From NCBI RefSeq assembly GCF_015773195.1, contig NZ_JADWYK010000020.1:1-64000 (forward strand): a stretch of 64,000 bases of DNA. The letters are read 5' to 3'. Source of the stretch: Hymenobacter guriensis (GTDB taxonomy: Bacteria > Bacteroidota > Bacteroidia > Cytophagales > Hymenobacteraceae). Positions 18,401 to 27,573 of the stretch are shown here, piece by piece (the stretch's first letter is position 1; each line of letters opens with the position of its first letter). The position numbers and the translations under genes were made by a program. The notes below the pieces were generated by a model that saw nothing but the letters and a program-made list of their open reading frames with translations, did not search any database and had not been told where the DNA came from.

Positions 18401-18863
18401 ACGCCAGCAGGTGCGGCGCCACTTCGCCACGTTGCCGGTCGAAACGGCGGCCGACCTGGTTGGTGAGCCAGCTGGGGAGCTACTTGCCTCGATGCCCCCG
18501 GGCGCGGAAGTTGCGTTGGAAGTGGCAGCGGTCCCACTGGCAGTAGCGCAGCTGGCGCAGTGGCAGGCGCAGGTAGAGGCGCACCTAGCGAACGAAAAAT
18601 TTAGTGCGGCCGAGCTAGCCCGCCGGCTGGGCTTGAGTGAGCGCACGCTCTACCGGCGGCTGGGCGAACTGGCCGGCCTCACGCCCGCCGCCTGGCTGCG
18701 GGAATTGCGCCTTAACAAAGCCCGGCAGCTGCTCGAAGCCGGTGATGTTGGCTCGGTGGCGGAGGTGGCTGATGCAGTAGGTTTTGCTTCGGCCAGGTAT
18801 TTCAGCACATGTTATACCGAGCGGTTCGGCCGGCGGCCCATTGACTACTTGTCTCCCAAATAA
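15432..18863 (+). CDS. One-component hybrid two-component sensor (TPR-HK-RR-AraC)
   Basis: A 1143-aa protein that puts a whole signalling pathway in one chain. Order: signal peptide (ATG at 15432, MRQISLLCGLWWLLCG), a periplasmic TPR-rich region (about 100-520), one membrane helix near 540-560, a coiled linker with three copies of LQAQAERLQ, HisKA with phospho-acceptor H617 (ASHELRTPL), HATPase, a receiver with D922 (TTDAMMPGLSG) and a C-terminal AraC-type DNA-binding domain (FSAAELARRLGLSERTLYRR). This architecture is typical of Bacteroidota, but the sensor is TPR rather than the beta-propeller of polysaccharide-sensing HTCS proteins. An in-frame upstream ATG at 15291 would overlap DUF2019 and bury the signal peptide. 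The two surface-protein genes downstream are possible targets. Confidence 0.9.
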   Translation: MRQISLLCGLWWLLCGRATAMHGSPSERQQIPYQHRLPAIRFAYAHQAASHDARGLVLAPPPADTLRQLSRPSSSRLPQAVDLTRRPDTRPQLPADSLGRLLAYVRLAHTFQDRHRPDSGAYYLGRAWRLAGARQGQQRPAAVIALANELAGQHYVRGHYDSTLYYYQQAARQFRVVGPDSSLKPDPATTRPALRQPLNLSLAGILANAGSVCRTLGRLPLALRYYERAQSLYQRQSNLSGTGWMQCLIGEAYAAQGNYPQAERAYEQALATYRRYGQPAANRGPAAGALADVLLSYYLPLLLEGHSHRPPAYASTLAAEATALMPAAPYNALLLTRLNLVPAQVALQAGRPAEAAPWLARARTWLRHWVVADTTAAGWPARNQPYAEVKALTLGLTAWQQQLAHPEQARHLLAEAVALLTRYPRTAPQPRPRQTLAGVALAMHEPAAALALLRPLRRGYQQSGSLLPLSQLTELLTQAYAQAGRYDSAYYYARRTQALTDTLRQAQQFAALAATEARFRTREQAAQITYLTERERQQARLVRLAATGAGLLALLALAILLALRTTRRLNGRLATQATQLQAQAERLQAQAERLQAQAERLGELDAAKNQFFANASHELRTPLTLVLGPLETLLANPAHTLRVAGRAPVALAYRQAHRLRELVDRILDLTKLQAGRLPVTPTPTAMAPWLRRVVAQFEGLATERGVRLLGPAVLPEALHLLVDAGKLEQILTNLLSNALNHTPAGGTVIVEAALPGPDGRYALTVRDTGPGIAAAEHERVFERFYQSPQPQPQGGTGLGLALSRELATLLGGTLTLASQPGMGAAFTLTFAAEPVAQAGAVSAEEPAQSPVPPPDWSLASAPTTPASTDSRPRVLVVEDEPDLREYLRELLSPTYEVLTAASGLAALELLARQAPIDLITTDAMMPGLSGIELLARLKASPTLAGVPVLMLTARADDTHRQAALTVGVDDYLTKPFGTAELLTRVQILLARQQVRRHFATLPVETAADLVGEPAGELLASMPPGAEVALEVAAVPLAVAQLAQWQAQVEAHLANEKFSAAELARRLGLSERTLYRRLGELAGLTPAAWLRELRLNKARQLLEAGDVGSVAEVADAVGFASARYFSTCYTERFGRRPIDYLSPK

Positions 18864-19095
18864 TTGGATGTTAAGTAGTTGATTCAGTGCAAAATCCTGC
18901 CAACAGCCAAAATGGTGGGTGCGAAACAGAATGGCAGCTTTTTGCGCAGGCTCCCCAAAACTGGATTTTACTTTTACTCCCGGGTACGTCCACTCACCGC
19001 AATGGTCTTGCGGACGCCTGCCTTTGACGGCTGGCTAGCCCCGTGCTATGCACTTGCCCTGGTTTATTTTCCTGCCCCCGCTTCCCTATTACGGC

Positions 19096-22000
19096 ATGAC
19101 GACACGCTCCCCTTCTTTTCACCGCTCGCGCTCCTGCCTGGGGTATGGGTTGTGGCTACTGCTGGCGCTGCTGGCCCCGGCCGGCGCGGCCCTGGCCCAA
19201 ACGGTCACCACCTTTGGCTACACGGGTGCCCCCCAGACCTACACCGTGCCTGTGGGCGTGACCAGGCTGCAAGTAGTAGCCACGGGCGGTAGCGGCGGTA
19301 TCAGCAGCAGCAGTAGCGCGACCCCGGCCCCCGGCGCGGTGGTGCAGGCGGTAGTGCCCGTAACCGCCGGCGAGGTGCTCACCGTGGTGGTGGGCGGCCA
19401 GGGGGCCTCGGGCAACGCCGGCACCACGGCGGGCGGCTACAACGGGGGCGGCAGCGGCTACCAGACGGGCGCGGGCGGCGGGGCCACCGACTTGCGGCGC
19501 GCCTACACCGCGTCCACCGGCACCGGCGACTACCTCACCACCCGCAACGCGCTGGTGGTAGCGGGCGGGGGCGGGGGCAGCGACTATAGCTACAGCACCG
19601 GCGGCGCGGGCGGCACCCCCACCGGGGGCGATGGTGGTACGGGCAGCAGCAACCCTGGCCGGGGGGCTACGCAGGCCGCGCCCGGTGGCGGCGGGGTGCC
19701 CGGCAATGGCCCCACTGGCGGCAATGGGTCAACCGGCACCCCCTTCAACGGGGGTGGCGGCGGCGGCTACTACGGGGGGGGCGGGGCTGCCGGCGGCGGC
19801 GGCTTCATTAACCACGGGGGGGGCGGCGGCGGCGGCTCGTCGTTCGTCACGGCCACGGCCACCAATGTGCGATACAGCTTGGTCACGGCCGCGGCCGCCG
19901 GCAACGGCTCGCTCACCCTCACGCCCGTAACCAGCACCACCCCCACCACCTTTGGCTACACCGGCGGCCCCCAGTACTATACCGTGCCGGCCGGTATCTT
20001 CCGCCTGCAAGTGGTGGCCCAGGGCGGGGCCGGGGGCGGCAGCACCTACCTCACGTCGCAGGACTCGCACGGCGGCCAGGCGGCGGGTACCGTCACGGTC
20101 ATACCCGGCGAAGTGCTCACCGTGCAGGTGGGCGGCCAGGGCCACCGATATTATACTACCGGCAACAACGACGGCGGCTACAACGGGGGCGGCAGTGGCT
20201 CCGGTAGCGGCGGCGGCGGCGGCGGGGCCACCGACCTGCGCCGCAACCCGCTTGTGGGCAGCACCGGCGACTACCTGACCAGCCGCAATGCCCTGCTGGT
20301 GGCTGGCGGCGGCGGCGGCAACCTCACCCTCGACCTTAACTCCGGCTACACAGCCTATCCTGGCGGCAATGGCGGCATCCCGAACGGGGGCAACGGCACC
20401 ACCAGCTTCAACAACCTGGAAGGCGGCGGTGCCACCACTACCACGGTCGGCTATGCCCACGACGCCAGCAGCGCCGGCAGCAACGGCACGGGGGGGGCCG
20501 GCGAACCGGGCCTGAAGGTGGGTGGCGGCGGCGGCGGCTACTACGGCGGCGGCGGCGGCAGCTACGGCGTAGGCAGTGGCAACAACGGCAGCGGGGGCGG
20601 CAGCGGCGGCGGCGGCTCGTCGTTCGTGTTGCCCAAGGGCAGTACCAACGTCAGCTACGCCCTCGTGCCCGCCGTCGGCGATGGCTCGATGACCATCACG
20701 CCCGTTTCCATCGCCAACAATGCACTGGCCTTCGACGGGGGAGACGACCGGGTGAACGTGGCTAATTCGCAGGGGGGGACGCCGGCGGGGGCGAGCAACC
20801 TCAAGGCCAGCGGCTACACCCTGGAGGCGTGGGTATATATCGCTCCAGCGGCAGCAGAGGCGGCCAACTCCATCATCCGCCTCGACGGCGACTACGGCCT
20901 GCTGGTGCGCAACGGGCTGGTGGAAACGCAGGTGTGGCAGGGCAGCACCCGCTACGCGGCCACTGCTACCACGGCCCTGGTGGCGGGCCGCTGGAACCAC
21001 GTAGCCGGCACCTGGAACGGCACCAGCCTCAAAACCTACCTCAACGGCGTGGATGTGACCGGCCTCACCGTTTCGAGCACTCCCACCGTCACCGCTAACA
21101 CCAGCGGCAGCCAGTTGCGCCTCGGCCGCTCGCCCAGCTACAACGAGTACCTCACCGGCCGCCTCGACGAGGTGCGCGTATACAACGCGCCCCGCACGCC
21201 GGCCCAGATAATGGCCGATATGTTCAACGCCATCCCGGTCGGGCAGGAGCTGACCAACCTGCAACTCTATTTTACCTTCGACCAGGGCACGGCCGGGGGC
21301 AACAACGCAGGCCTCACCGCCTTGCCCGACCTGAGCGGGAAGGGCAATGCGGGCACACTATTCCAATTCAGCCTCACGGGTACCACCAGCAACTGGGTGC
21401 GCAGCTTCCCCACCATCACGGCCATCGACCAGGCCAGCGGCCCCGTAGGCACGGTCGTCAGCATCCGGGGTACCAACCTGAAGGATGCCACCGGCTTCAA
21501 CTTCGGCTCGCTGGCCGGGGCCGCGTTTGCGACGCCCGCCGACGATTACGTGGCCACCACCACGGTGCCCGTCGGGGCCAGCACCGGCCCGGTGAGCGTG
21601 GCCTTGGCCGCGCTGGCCGCCTACAACGGACCCGTGTTTACGGTGGACGGCCCGCTGCCGGTGCAGCTGGTGGCCTTCACGGCCGAAGCGCAGCCGGGGG
21701 CCGTGGCGCTGGCCTGGCGCACGGCCAGCGAAATCAATAGCGCCCGCTTCGAGGTGGAGCGCAGCCCCGACGGGGTCGTCTTTACGGCCATCGGCACGGC
21801 GGCGGCGGCCGGTAGTAGCTCTGGGCCCCGTGCCTACGCCCTGGCCGATGCCAGGCTGCCGGCCGGCGCGTCGCGGCTCTACTACCGGCTGCGGCAGGTA
21901 GACCGGGATGGCACGTTCAGCTACTCTCCCGTGCGGGCCGTGGCCGTAAGTGGCCCGTCCGGCCTGGCGCTGTTCCCGAACCCGACCCGGAGTGGCACGG

Positions 22001-22182
22001 CTACCCTGACCGGCGCGCCATCCGGGACGCTGGTAACGGTGCTTGATGCGCTAGGACGCCCAGTACAGGCCGCCGCCACAGATGCCGCCGGCACGGCTGC
22101 GCTGGTTCTGCCGGCCGGGTTGCCCAGCGGCGTGTACTTGGTGCGCGTGGGCAGCAAAGCGCTCCGCCTCACGGTGGAATAA
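19096..22182 (+). CDS. Giant glycine-rich T9SS surface protein with LamG domain
   Basis: A 1028-aa secreted protein. The ATG at 19096 gives a clear signal peptide (LLLALLAPAGAALA). Two similar glycine-rich modules follow (about 20-260 and 265-525), each opening with TTFGYTG and ending in SSFV, dominated by GGG runs. A LamG/concanavalin-like fold follows (about 535-720: GYTLEAWVY, RWNHVAGTWNG, RLDEVRVYNAPRTPAQI). Then come an IPT/TIG-like module, a fibronectin-like module (LPVQLVAFTAE) and a C-terminal T9SS type A signal (LALFPNPTRSG...GVYLVRVGSKALRLTVE). It should be exported through the type IX system and attached to the cell surface, probably for adhesion or matrix binding. The binding target is unknown. 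Confidence 0.85.
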   Translation: MTTRSPSFHRSRSCLGYGLWLLLALLAPAGAALAQTVTTFGYTGAPQTYTVPVGVTRLQVVATGGSGGISSSSSATPAPGAVVQAVVPVTAGEVLTVVVGGQGASGNAGTTAGGYNGGGSGYQTGAGGGATDLRRAYTASTGTGDYLTTRNALVVAGGGGGSDYSYSTGGAGGTPTGGDGGTGSSNPGRGATQAAPGGGGVPGNGPTGGNGSTGTPFNGGGGGGYYGGGGAAGGGGFINHGGGGGGGSSFVTATATNVRYSLVTAAAAGNGSLTLTPVTSTTPTTFGYTGGPQYYTVPAGIFRLQVVAQGGAGGGSTYLTSQDSHGGQAAGTVTVIPGEVLTVQVGGQGHRYYTTGNNDGGYNGGGSGSGSGGGGGGATDLRRNPLVGSTGDYLTSRNALLVAGGGGGNLTLDLNSGYTAYPGGNGGIPNGGNGTTSFNNLEGGGATTTTVGYAHDASSAGSNGTGGAGEPGLKVGGGGGGYYGGGGGSYGVGSGNNGSGGGSGGGGSSFVLPKGSTNVSYALVPAVGDGSMTITPVSIANNALAFDGGDDRVNVANSQGGTPAGASNLKASGYTLEAWVYIAPAAAEAANSIIRLDGDYGLLVRNGLVETQVWQGSTRYAATATTALVAGRWNHVAGTWNGTSLKTYLNGVDVTGLTVSSTPTVTANTSGSQLRLGRSPSYNEYLTGRLDEVRVYNAPRTPAQIMADMFNAIPVGQELTNLQLYFTFDQGTAGGNNAGLTALPDLSGKGNAGTLFQFSLTGTTSNWVRSFPTITAIDQASGPVGTVVSIRGTNLKDATGFNFGSLAGAAFATPADDYVATTTVPVGASTGPVSVALAALAAYNGPVFTVDGPLPVQLVAFTAEAQPGAVALAWRTASEINSARFEVERSPDGVVFTAIGTAAAAGSSSGPRAYALADARLPAGASRLYYRLRQVDRDGTFSYSPVRAVAVSGPSGLALFPNPTRSGTATLTGAPSGTLVTVLDALGRPVQAAATDAAGTAALVLPAGLPSGVYLVRVGSKALRLTVE

Positions 22183-22262
22183 GGCCGGCCGGTTACCACC
22201 CGTCAGCACCTCAGGCCGCAAAACCAGACGACCACAAGACCCTCTTTCATTGGCAGAGCGTT

Positions 22263-25200
22263 TTGTGGTTGTTTGCTGGCGTGGATAGATGCCCGCCGCA
22301 TGATTTGGCTGCTTCAAAAAGCAAATTCAACTCAAAACAAACGCTATTAAAAGAGGAATTTACTCAACAACGAGCAGCCGCGCGCCTGTCTGGTCGTGCG
22401 TTGCTGCTGACTTTCTTTTTTGCCACCTTTTTCCTCACTGCTTTGCTACACCTTTCCTCCTTGCTGCCGCCCCGCCGTTACGCTGGCCGGCGTACTTACT
22501 GGTGGCTCGCCCTGCTGCTCACGCTGTTCGGCACCGGCCTGGCCCCGGACGCTTTCGCAATGGCCATGAGCTACGCCACCGGCCCAAGTACGCGCGACGT
22601 GGCGGCGGGCGACTTCAAGGTCGACGGCCGCCTCGACCTGGTCACGGCCAACGGCAACACCGCCGCCGCGCCCCTCACCATCACCTACGCGCCCCCGGCC
22701 ACGGTGGTATCGGTTACGGGCACGACGCCCTCGCCCACGGCCACGGCCACGGTGAGCTACCGGGTCGTGTTTTCGGCCCCCGTCACGGGCCTGACCATTG
22801 ACAACTTCATCGTGACGACCGACAATAACTTCTTTGTACGGCCCAGCGTGACCAGCGTGAGCGGCTCGGGCACCACGTACACGGTGGTGGTGAATACCGG
22901 CGACGGCAGCGGTACGCTCCGCCTGAACGTGGCCAACAGCACGAACGTGACGCCATCCATTACGGGCCTGCCCACTGCCAACGGCGACACCTATACCATC
23001 TACAAGAGATTCCCCGCCGGGCTCGTTTTGCTCCTTCAGGCCGGGGGCAGCGCCTCGGGCAAGAGAGACGTGACAGCCTTTGTGGACCAGGTGAAGGTAT
23101 TCAGCGGCAACTCAGCCTTCGACAACGGCCTGCAAAACGGCAGCTTCGAGGCCAACAACGTGGACCCCCGCACCTTCAAGCAGAAGGCCGATGGCGTGGT
23201 AGCCACCCCCTGGAGCTTCAGTGGCCTGGCCGGCGTGTCGCGCAACGACAGCCCCTTTGGCTCCGTAACATCCGAGGGCGACGCAGTAGGCTTAGTCCAG
23301 ACTTCCACTGACGTTGTCAACGGCACCGATGCCAGCATCTCGCAGCAGCTGGCCGTGCCTACGGGCAGCTACCGGGTGAGCTTCCGGGCCGCCCAGCGTA
23401 CCAACAACAACCTCAGCGACCAGGTGGTGAACGTGTTCCTGTTTCAATTTGGCACGCCCGTATTCCTAGGTAGCATCCAGCCCAACAGTGACGGAGTCTA
23501 TGAAGCTTTCCATTCGGCCACGTTCAGCGTGACGGCCCCGGCCGTGACGACCACCGTCACCAGCGCCACGGCCCCCAATGGCAGCACGAGCAACGCCGCC
23601 ACGCTCAGCTACACCGTGACCTTCAGCCAGAGCGTGGGCACCACCTTCACCGCCGACGACGTGACGGTGAGCAATGGCACGCTCACCGGCTTCGCCGGCT
23701 CGGGTACTACCTACACCTTCTCCGTCACCCCCAGCAGCTCCGGCCCCGTGCGGGTGAGTGTGGCCAGCGGTGTGGCCCAGGATGCCAACAACACCACCAA
23801 CCAGGCGTCGGAGGTATATACCATCACCAATGGCGAGCCAACCGCGACGGTGGTATCGGTCACGGGGCTGACGCCCTCGCCGACGGCGACGGCCACGGTG
23901 AGCTACCGGGTGACCTTTTCATCCAGTTCCTTCAGTGTTACGGGCGTAAGCGAGAGCAACTTCTCGGTGACGAGCACAACGGGCGCCACGGTCAGCAGCG
24001 TGTCGGGCTCGGGCACCACGTACACAGTGGTCGTGAACACGGGCAGCGGCGACGGCACCCTGCGCCTGAACGTGGCCAACAGCACGGGCATCACGCCCAC
24101 TGTGACCAACACGCCCTACACTGGCGGCACTGAATACACCATCACCCGAAACTTCGCGGCCGCGCCCACCCTGAGCATCCAAGCGGCGGGCAGCGCCAGC
24201 AACAACGGCGACGTGACGGCCTTTGTGGATGTGGTGCAGGTGCTGCAAAGCGGGTCGAGCACTGTGGTGGCAAATGGTATCCAGAACGGCAGCTTCGAAA
24301 CGAATAACGTGGCAGCGAACGGCGCCAAGAAGACGTCCGACGGCGTGGAGGCCGCGCCTTGGCGCTTCACCGGCACGTCCGGGGTGTCGCGCAATGGCAG
24401 CCCCTTCGGCTCGGTAGCAGCCGAGGGCAACGCGGTGGCCCTGGTGCAGAGCGCTGGCAACAACAATGCTAGCCTTGCGCAAAACCTGGCCGTGCCCACA
24501 GGCAGCTACCAGGTGAGCTTTCGGGCGGTCCAGCGCAACTACAGCGCTAAGAACCAGCGGCTGAACGTATTCGTCGACGACGTGTTCGTGGGCAACATTC
24601 AGCCGAATAGCACTCCGACGTACGACACCTTTACCTCGGCCACGTTCAACGTGACGGCCCCGGCCCTGACGGCCACCGTCTCAAGCGCCACAGCCCCCAG
24701 CGGCAGTACGAGCAACGCCGCCACGCTCAGCTACACCGTGACCTTCAGCCAGAGCGTGGGCACCACCTTCACCGCCGACGACTTGACGGTGAGCAACGGC
24801 ACGCTCTCGGACTTTGCCGGCTCGGGTACTACCTACACCTTCTCCGTCACCCCCAGCAGCTCCGGCCCCGTGCGGGTGAGTGTGGCCGACGGCGTGGCCC
24901 AGGATGCTAACAACACCACCAGCCAAGCATCAGAGGTTTATTCTATCACCTACACCAGCGCCCTGACGTGGACGGGTGCCGTGAGCACGGCCTGGGCTAC
25001 GGCCGGCAACTGGAGCCCGGCCCAGGTGCCCACCATTGATAACGACGTGACCATCCCTGCCGGCCCGGCCAATCAGCCCGTGGTAAGCGGCGACCAGACC
25101 GCCCGCAACCTGGATCTGGCCACCGGTGCCCACCTCACCCTGGCCGCAGGCAGTGAGCTGACCGTGGGCACGCTGACCACCATTACCATCGAGGACGGCA

Positions 25201-27005
25201 ACTTCACGTTGGCTTCCGGCAGCTTCTTCACCCAGCTCGCCAACAGCGAAATCTACCTGGCCGGCAACCTGACCAACAACGGGGCCACCTTCGCCCTCGA
25301 CCCTACCAGCGAAGTGGCCTTCGGCGGCCCCACGCACCTGTTCAACGGCACCACCGGCATGGAGCTGCAAACCATGACGCTGGGCGAGCGGGGTAGCTAC
25401 GACATAGTGGAGCTGCGCGTGCCCGTGCGCATCCGCCGCAAGCTGGCCGTGTACAACAACTCCACCACATTCCAGGGCCCCGGCGGCTCGCTCACGCTGC
25501 TCTCCGACGCCTCGGGCACGGCCCTGATTGAGAACGGCAGCGCCAGCTACGTGCTCGGCCCCATCACCCTGCAGCGCTACCTCAACCCGCAGACCAGCAC
25601 CGGCATAACGTACAGTGGCCTGGGCTACCGCCACTACAGCTCCCCGATGAACAGCTCCACGGTGGCCGACCTGGCCACCGCCGGCTTCACGCCCGAGGTC
25701 AGCCAGGCCCAAGTGTACAACACGTCCGCAACGCCGGGCCAGGTGAAGCCCTTCCCCACCGTGTTCGGCTACGAGCAGGAGCGCGTGACCATGACCAGCA
25801 CCTACAAGCCGTTCGACCGGGGCTTTTTCGTGCCCGAGGGCACCGGCGACAATAAAAACGCCCCGTTGGAAGTAGGCCGGGGCTACGCCGTGCACATCAA
25901 GGGCACGGAGAAAGTAGATTTCACCGGCACGCCCAACACGGGTAACATTAACCTGAGCCTGAGCCGGGTGTCCGAAAACGCCGACGCCGGCTGGGCGTTG
26001 GTGGGCAACCCCTACCCGTCCCCCCTCGACGGCAGCCTGTTGCTGACGGATGAAAACGCTCCTGGCCTGGACCAGAGCTTCTATGTGGTGGAAAGCACCG
26101 GCCCCTACGCCGGTATGTACCGCTCCTACGTGGCCGGCTTCGGCGGCGCGCAGAACCCACTTATCGCCATGGGGCAGGGCTTTTTCGTGCGCGTGAGCCA
26201 GAACCGCACCAGCGGCCAGCTACGCTTTCGCAACGCCCAGCGCATCACCGAGTTCGACCAGCACGTGCTCATGCACCGCGGCGGTGCTGCCAATCAGCCC
26301 ACCGTGTCCCTCACCCTGCGTGGCGCCACCGGCCCCGCCGATAAGCTCTTCGTGTACGCCGACGCCCAGGCCACGGCCGGCTTCGATGGTCGCTACGACG
26401 CCTGGAAGCTGCCCAACTCCACAGGCCTGAACCTGAGCAGCCGCTCATTTGCCGACCAGGACCTGAGCATTGACGGGCGCCCGACCTTCACGACGGCCAC
26501 CCTCGTTGCCCTGGCCGTGGGCGTGCCTGCCGCCGGTACTTACACCATCAGCGCCGCCTCGCTCTCCAACCTGCCCGCCGGGCTGGACGCTTACCTGAGC
26601 GACGCCGCTACGGGCCAGACTGTGCAGCTGGCCGAGGGCGCCTCGTACAGCTTCAGCGTGACAGCCGCGCAGTCGGTGGCCCTGCTCACGAACCGCTTCA
26701 CGCTCTCCTTCAACACGGGTACCGCGCTGGCCACGGCGCCGGCCGAGTTGGCGGCGCAAGTGAGCGTGTACCCCAACCCGGCCACGGGCCGCTTCGCCGT
26801 GACGCTGCCGGCTATGGCCGGGGCGCGCACGGTGGAAGCAGCGCTGCTCAATAGCCTGGGCCAGGTGGTACGCCGGCAGTCGGTGAACCTGCGGGCCGAT
26901 GGCGCCCACTTCGAGGTCGAAGCCGAGGGCCTGAGCGCGGGCGTGTACTCGCTGCGCCTGACGGCCGGGGCGACCACAATCATCAAGCGCGTGGTGCTGC
27001 AGTAA
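22263..27005 (+). CDS. Giant T9SS adhesin-like protein with duplicated modules
   Basis: A long frame (up to 1580 aa) ending in a T9SS type A sorting domain (VSVYPNPATGRFAVTLP...GVYSLRLTAG). The N-terminus is unclear: no ATG lies before two hydrophobic stretches (about 45-65 and 80-98), and the first codons read TTG, so the true start may be a TTG or GTG downstream. A single FG-GAP-like fragment (AAGDFKVDGRLDLVTANG) follows. Next come two copies of a three-part block: a beta-sandwich (VVSVTGTTPSPTATATVSYRV), a galactose-binding/CBM-like fold (DVTAFVDQVKVF...NGSFEANN) and a second beta-sandwich (SYTVTFSQSVGTTFTADD). A beta-helix-like region and a 500-residue C-terminal portion complete it. Likely an outer surface adhesin. 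Confidence 0.8.
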   Translation: MWLFAGVDRCPPHDLAASKSKFNSKQTLLKEEFTQQRAAARLSGRALLLTFFFATFFLTALLHLSSLLPPRRYAGRRTYWWLALLLTLFGTGLAPDAFAMAMSYATGPSTRDVAAGDFKVDGRLDLVTANGNTAAAPLTITYAPPATVVSVTGTTPSPTATATVSYRVVFSAPVTGLTIDNFIVTTDNNFFVRPSVTSVSGSGTTYTVVVNTGDGSGTLRLNVANSTNVTPSITGLPTANGDTYTIYKRFPAGLVLLLQAGGSASGKRDVTAFVDQVKVFSGNSAFDNGLQNGSFEANNVDPRTFKQKADGVVATPWSFSGLAGVSRNDSPFGSVTSEGDAVGLVQTSTDVVNGTDASISQQLAVPTGSYRVSFRAAQRTNNNLSDQVVNVFLFQFGTPVFLGSIQPNSDGVYEAFHSATFSVTAPAVTTTVTSATAPNGSTSNAATLSYTVTFSQSVGTTFTADDVTVSNGTLTGFAGSGTTYTFSVTPSSSGPVRVSVASGVAQDANNTTNQASEVYTITNGEPTATVVSVTGLTPSPTATATVSYRVTFSSSSFSVTGVSESNFSVTSTTGATVSSVSGSGTTYTVVVNTGSGDGTLRLNVANSTGITPTVTNTPYTGGTEYTITRNFAAAPTLSIQAAGSASNNGDVTAFVDVVQVLQSGSSTVVANGIQNGSFETNNVAANGAKKTSDGVEAAPWRFTGTSGVSRNGSPFGSVAAEGNAVALVQSAGNNNASLAQNLAVPTGSYQVSFRAVQRNYSAKNQRLNVFVDDVFVGNIQPNSTPTYDTFTSATFNVTAPALTATVSSATAPSGSTSNAATLSYTVTFSQSVGTTFTADDLTVSNGTLSDFAGSGTTYTFSVTPSSSGPVRVSVADGVAQDANNTTSQASEVYSITYTSALTWTGAVSTAWATAGNWSPAQVPTIDNDVTIPAGPANQPVVSGDQTARNLDLATGAHLTLAAGSELTVGTLTTITIEDGNFTLASGSFFTQLANSEIYLAGNLTNNGATFALDPTSEVAFGGPTHLFNGTTGMELQTMTLGERGSYDIVELRVPVRIRRKLAVYNNSTTFQGPGGSLTLLSDASGTALIENGSASYVLGPITLQRYLNPQTSTGITYSGLGYRHYSSPMNSSTVADLATAGFTPEVSQAQVYNTSATPGQVKPFPTVFGYEQERVTMTSTYKPFDRGFFVPEGTGDNKNAPLEVGRGYAVHIKGTEKVDFTGTPNTGNINLSLSRVSENADAGWALVGNPYPSPLDGSLLLTDENAPGLDQSFYVVESTGPYAGMYRSYVAGFGGAQNPLIAMGQGFFVRVSQNRTSGQLRFRNAQRITEFDQHVLMHRGGAANQPTVSLTLRGATGPADKLFVYADAQATAGFDGRYDAWKLPNSTGLNLSSRSFADQDLSIDGRPTFTTATLVALAVGVPAAGTYTISAASLSNLPAGLDAYLSDAATGQTVQLAEGASYSFSVTAAQSVALLTNRFTLSFNTGTALATAPAELAAQVSVYPNPATGRFAVTLPAMAGARTVEAALLNSLGQVVRRQSVNLRADGAHFEVEAEGLSAGVYSLRLTAGATTIIKRVVLQ
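22701..24955 (+). repeat. ~1.13-kb tandem duplication inside the adhesin gene
   Basis: Two blocks (about 22701-23825 and 23847-24955) repeat the same order of modules with high DNA similarity. The third module is nearly identical (about 23551-23825 and 24671-24950), differing by scattered single bases. The offset is 1146 bp at the left edge and 1120 bp at the third module. This is an internal duplication that could expand or contract by recombination. Confidence 0.8.
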
Positions 27006-27013
27006 GCGTAAGT

Positions 27014-27055
27014 CGGCCCCACCCCGGGCGGGGCCGGCTATTTTCTCTTTGCTTG
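27014..27055 (+). terminator. Rho-independent terminator after the adhesin gene
   Basis: A 7-bp GC stem (CGGCCCC at 27014-27020 paired with GGGGCCG at 27030-27036) with a 9-base loop is followed by a T-rich run, starting 9 bp after the stop codon. Confidence 0.7.
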
Positions 27056-27065
27056 TTTTCTCTTT

Positions 27066-27275
27066 ATGAAGAAGCTGTTTGTAGTATCGGCCCTGCTTGT
27101 GGCTCTATCGGCGCTCAGTACCCGCCATGCCCAAGCCCAGGGCGAACCTGGCTCTACGGGCCCGCAGCCTGACCCGGACCCAACGGCCGTCCCGATTGAT
27201 GGGGGGGCATCCCTGCTACTGGCCGCTGGCGTGGGTTTGGGCCTACGCGCCTTGCGTGCCCGCCAAGCCCGTTAG
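27066..27275 (+). CDS. PID-CTERM sorted small protein
   Basis: A 69-aa exported peptide. It has an N-terminal signal peptide (KKLFVVSALLVALSALS), a short Pro/Gly/Asp-rich middle and a C-terminal sorting signal: the PIDGG motif, a hydrophobic stretch (ASLLLAAGVGLGL) and a basic end (RALRARQAR). This is the PID-CTERM layout, presumed to be processed by an exosortase-like enzyme. No such enzyme is in this window, so it would have to come from elsewhere in the genome. Short Pro-rich proteins of this kind may be surface-attached. The gene lies between two terminators and so has its own transcript. Confidence 0.75.
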   Translation: MKKLFVVSALLVALSALSTRHAQAQGEPGSTGPQPDPDPTAVPIDGGASLLLAAGVGLGLRALRARQAR

Positions 27276-27284
27276 CTTGCGCAC

Positions 27285-27348
27285 CTACTTATTCCCCCAC
27301 AAAAAAGCTCCTCGTTTCGGAGAAGCTTTTTTGTGGGGGAATAAGTAG
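27285..27348. terminator. Long bidirectional terminator hairpin
   Basis: Perfect 25-bp arms (27285-27309 and 27324-27348) flank a 14-base centre. The A-run and T-run inside the arms (AAAAAAGCT / AGCTTTTTT) make it able to end transcription from both directions. It closes the PID-CTERM gene. Confidence 0.85.
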
Positions 27349-27411
27349 TGTGTGTTGGCCTTATTTTGGCTCAACTATCGGCACCTCATGTTGGGATGTC
27401 ACTTGCGTTCA

Positions 27412-27573
27412 TCAGTCAGCATTCCCCGAGCTAAGAGCCGATTGGCTATCGGTCTGCAGCCAAGCTACAGCTTGTTCCAAGTCCATGAATACGGCTGCGC
27501 GAACATACTCGCGTAATTCGTGTAAGACGAAATCCTTGTGCAGCCTCCGGGTAGGATCGGCCTGGGGAAGCAC
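27412..27573 (-). CDS. Possible small protein or gene remnant, 53 aa
   Basis: A - strand frame open from about 27617 to a stop at 27412. The first usable start is GTG at 27573. The predicted product is hydrophilic and helical (LHKDFVLHELREYVRAAV then MDLEQAVAWLQTDSQS), which looks like real coding sequence. Without an ATG at the front it may be a decayed 3' end. No family recognised. A half-site like that of the 66-bp palindrome lies just upstream (27646-27669). Confidence 0.3.
   Translation of the reverse strand: MLPQADPTRRLHKDFVLHELREYVRAAVFMDLEQAVAWLQTDSQSALSSGNAD

Noticed and set aside
19729..21264. Long - strand open frame of 511 codons opposite the glycine-rich protein gene
   Set aside because: It is an antisense by-product of GGC/GCC-rich repeat coding. 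The translation is low-complexity Ala/Val/Gly/His without any domain, while the + strand gene has a signal peptide, LamG and T9SS domains.
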